Source of the DNA: CAZQLW01 sp964639875
GTDB lineage: Archaea; Nanobdellota; Nanobdellia; Woesearchaeales; GW2011-AR9
Reading direction: 5' to 3'
DNA length: 12,326 nt
NCBI GenBank assembly: GCA_964639875.1
Contig: CAZXEM010000030.1
Location: 1 to 12,326 of the forward strand
Part shown: in pieces, positions 12,261-12,326 of the stretch
Layout of the letters: every line of letters starts with the position of its first letter
Numbering within the stretch: the stretch's first letter is position 1
The notes under the pieces: model-generated
The model's input: the letters and a program-made list of their open reading frames with translations, nothing else
What the model was told of the DNA's origin: nothing
Databases searched by the model: none
Made by a program: the position numbers and the translations under genes

Positions 12261-12326
12261 AAAAAATCCCCCAATAATGATAATTATTATAAATAGAATT
12301 TATTTTAAAAACTGCTAAGTCATTGT
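12261..12326 (-). other. Disrupted 5' end of paralog B: membrane-helix coding without a start codon
   Basis: In frame with paralog B, 12299-12261 encodes I-L-F-I-I-I-I-I-I-G-G-F-F, continuing LINNLQDSEE. This lines up with the paralog's membrane helix. Upstream is TAA (12302-12300) and no ATG, GTG or TTG. Removing one base from the T run at 12299-12301 would join a second open frame (NDLAVFKI) that continues to the window edge, giving VFKI then the helix, like FFKHKYVF in the paralog. Alternatively, T-rich DNA at 12303-12311 is a TATA box and GGGGGA before TTG 12260 a Shine-Dalgarno site. Confidence 0.5.

Overview
The window is AT-rich and densely packed, with almost all genes on the minus strand and hardly any intergenic DNA. 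The best guess is a DPANN-type archaeon (Woesearchaeota/Pacearchaeota-like). Support: TATA-like boxes (TTTAAATA) sit about 26-27 nt before inferred transcript starts, with no bacterial -35/-10 pairs; one gene appears leaderless; T-rich tails follow stop codons; Shine-Dalgarno motifs are GAGGTGAT or AAGGGGTG; and there are several membrane-anchored Cys/Gly/Ser-rich surface proteins. Taxonomy was not tested by any search.

Region 1 (1-2634, minus) is a tightly packed operon for extracytoplasmic thiol redox and protein repair. In transcription order it encodes a TlpA/thioredoxin-like lipoprotein (WCPTC), a CcdA/DsbD-type electron-carrying membrane protein, an unknown four-helix membrane protein, a lipoprotein form of methionine sulfoxide reductase MsrA (GCFWC), and an unknown membrane-anchored protein that runs off the left edge. 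The natural reading is that CcdA carries reducing power across the membrane to the TlpA-like protein, which recycles the surface-tethered MsrA.

Region 2 (2742-3428, plus) is a lone divergent gene for an eight-helix membrane protein that distantly resembles ZIP metal transporters but lacks their metal-binding motifs. It converges on region 3 with only 5 bp between the stop codons.

Region 3 (3434-9013, minus) is a five-gene operon with overlapping or nearly abutting genes: a PfkB-family sugar kinase, a small four-helix membrane protein, a DUF2090 aldolase-like domain fused to ribose-5-phosphate isomerase B, ribulose-phosphate 3-epimerase, and a large membrane-anchored alpha/beta hydrolase (lipase/esterase-like). 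The stalk of the hydrolase has 14 N-glycosylation sequons and the enzyme domain has none. The first four genes suggest a pentose/sugar-phosphate module; the surface hydrolase is an unexpected companion.

Region 4 (9094 to the right edge, minus) holds two adjacent paralogous surface proteins. Each has an N-terminal membrane helix, the shared motif NN(F/L)QDSEEAIAGEA, a helical domain and a long Gly/Ser/Cys-rich tail; the second carries polyserine tracts of 22, 6, 8, 6 and 10 residues. An identical 39-bp terminator-to-promoter segment lies between the two paralogs and again before the sugar-kinase operon. The second paralog appears to have lost its start through a one-base frameshift in its 5' end, or its true start lies outside the window. 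No RNA genes, CRISPR arrays or insertion sequences were seen, and no stretch over 300 bp lacks a gene.
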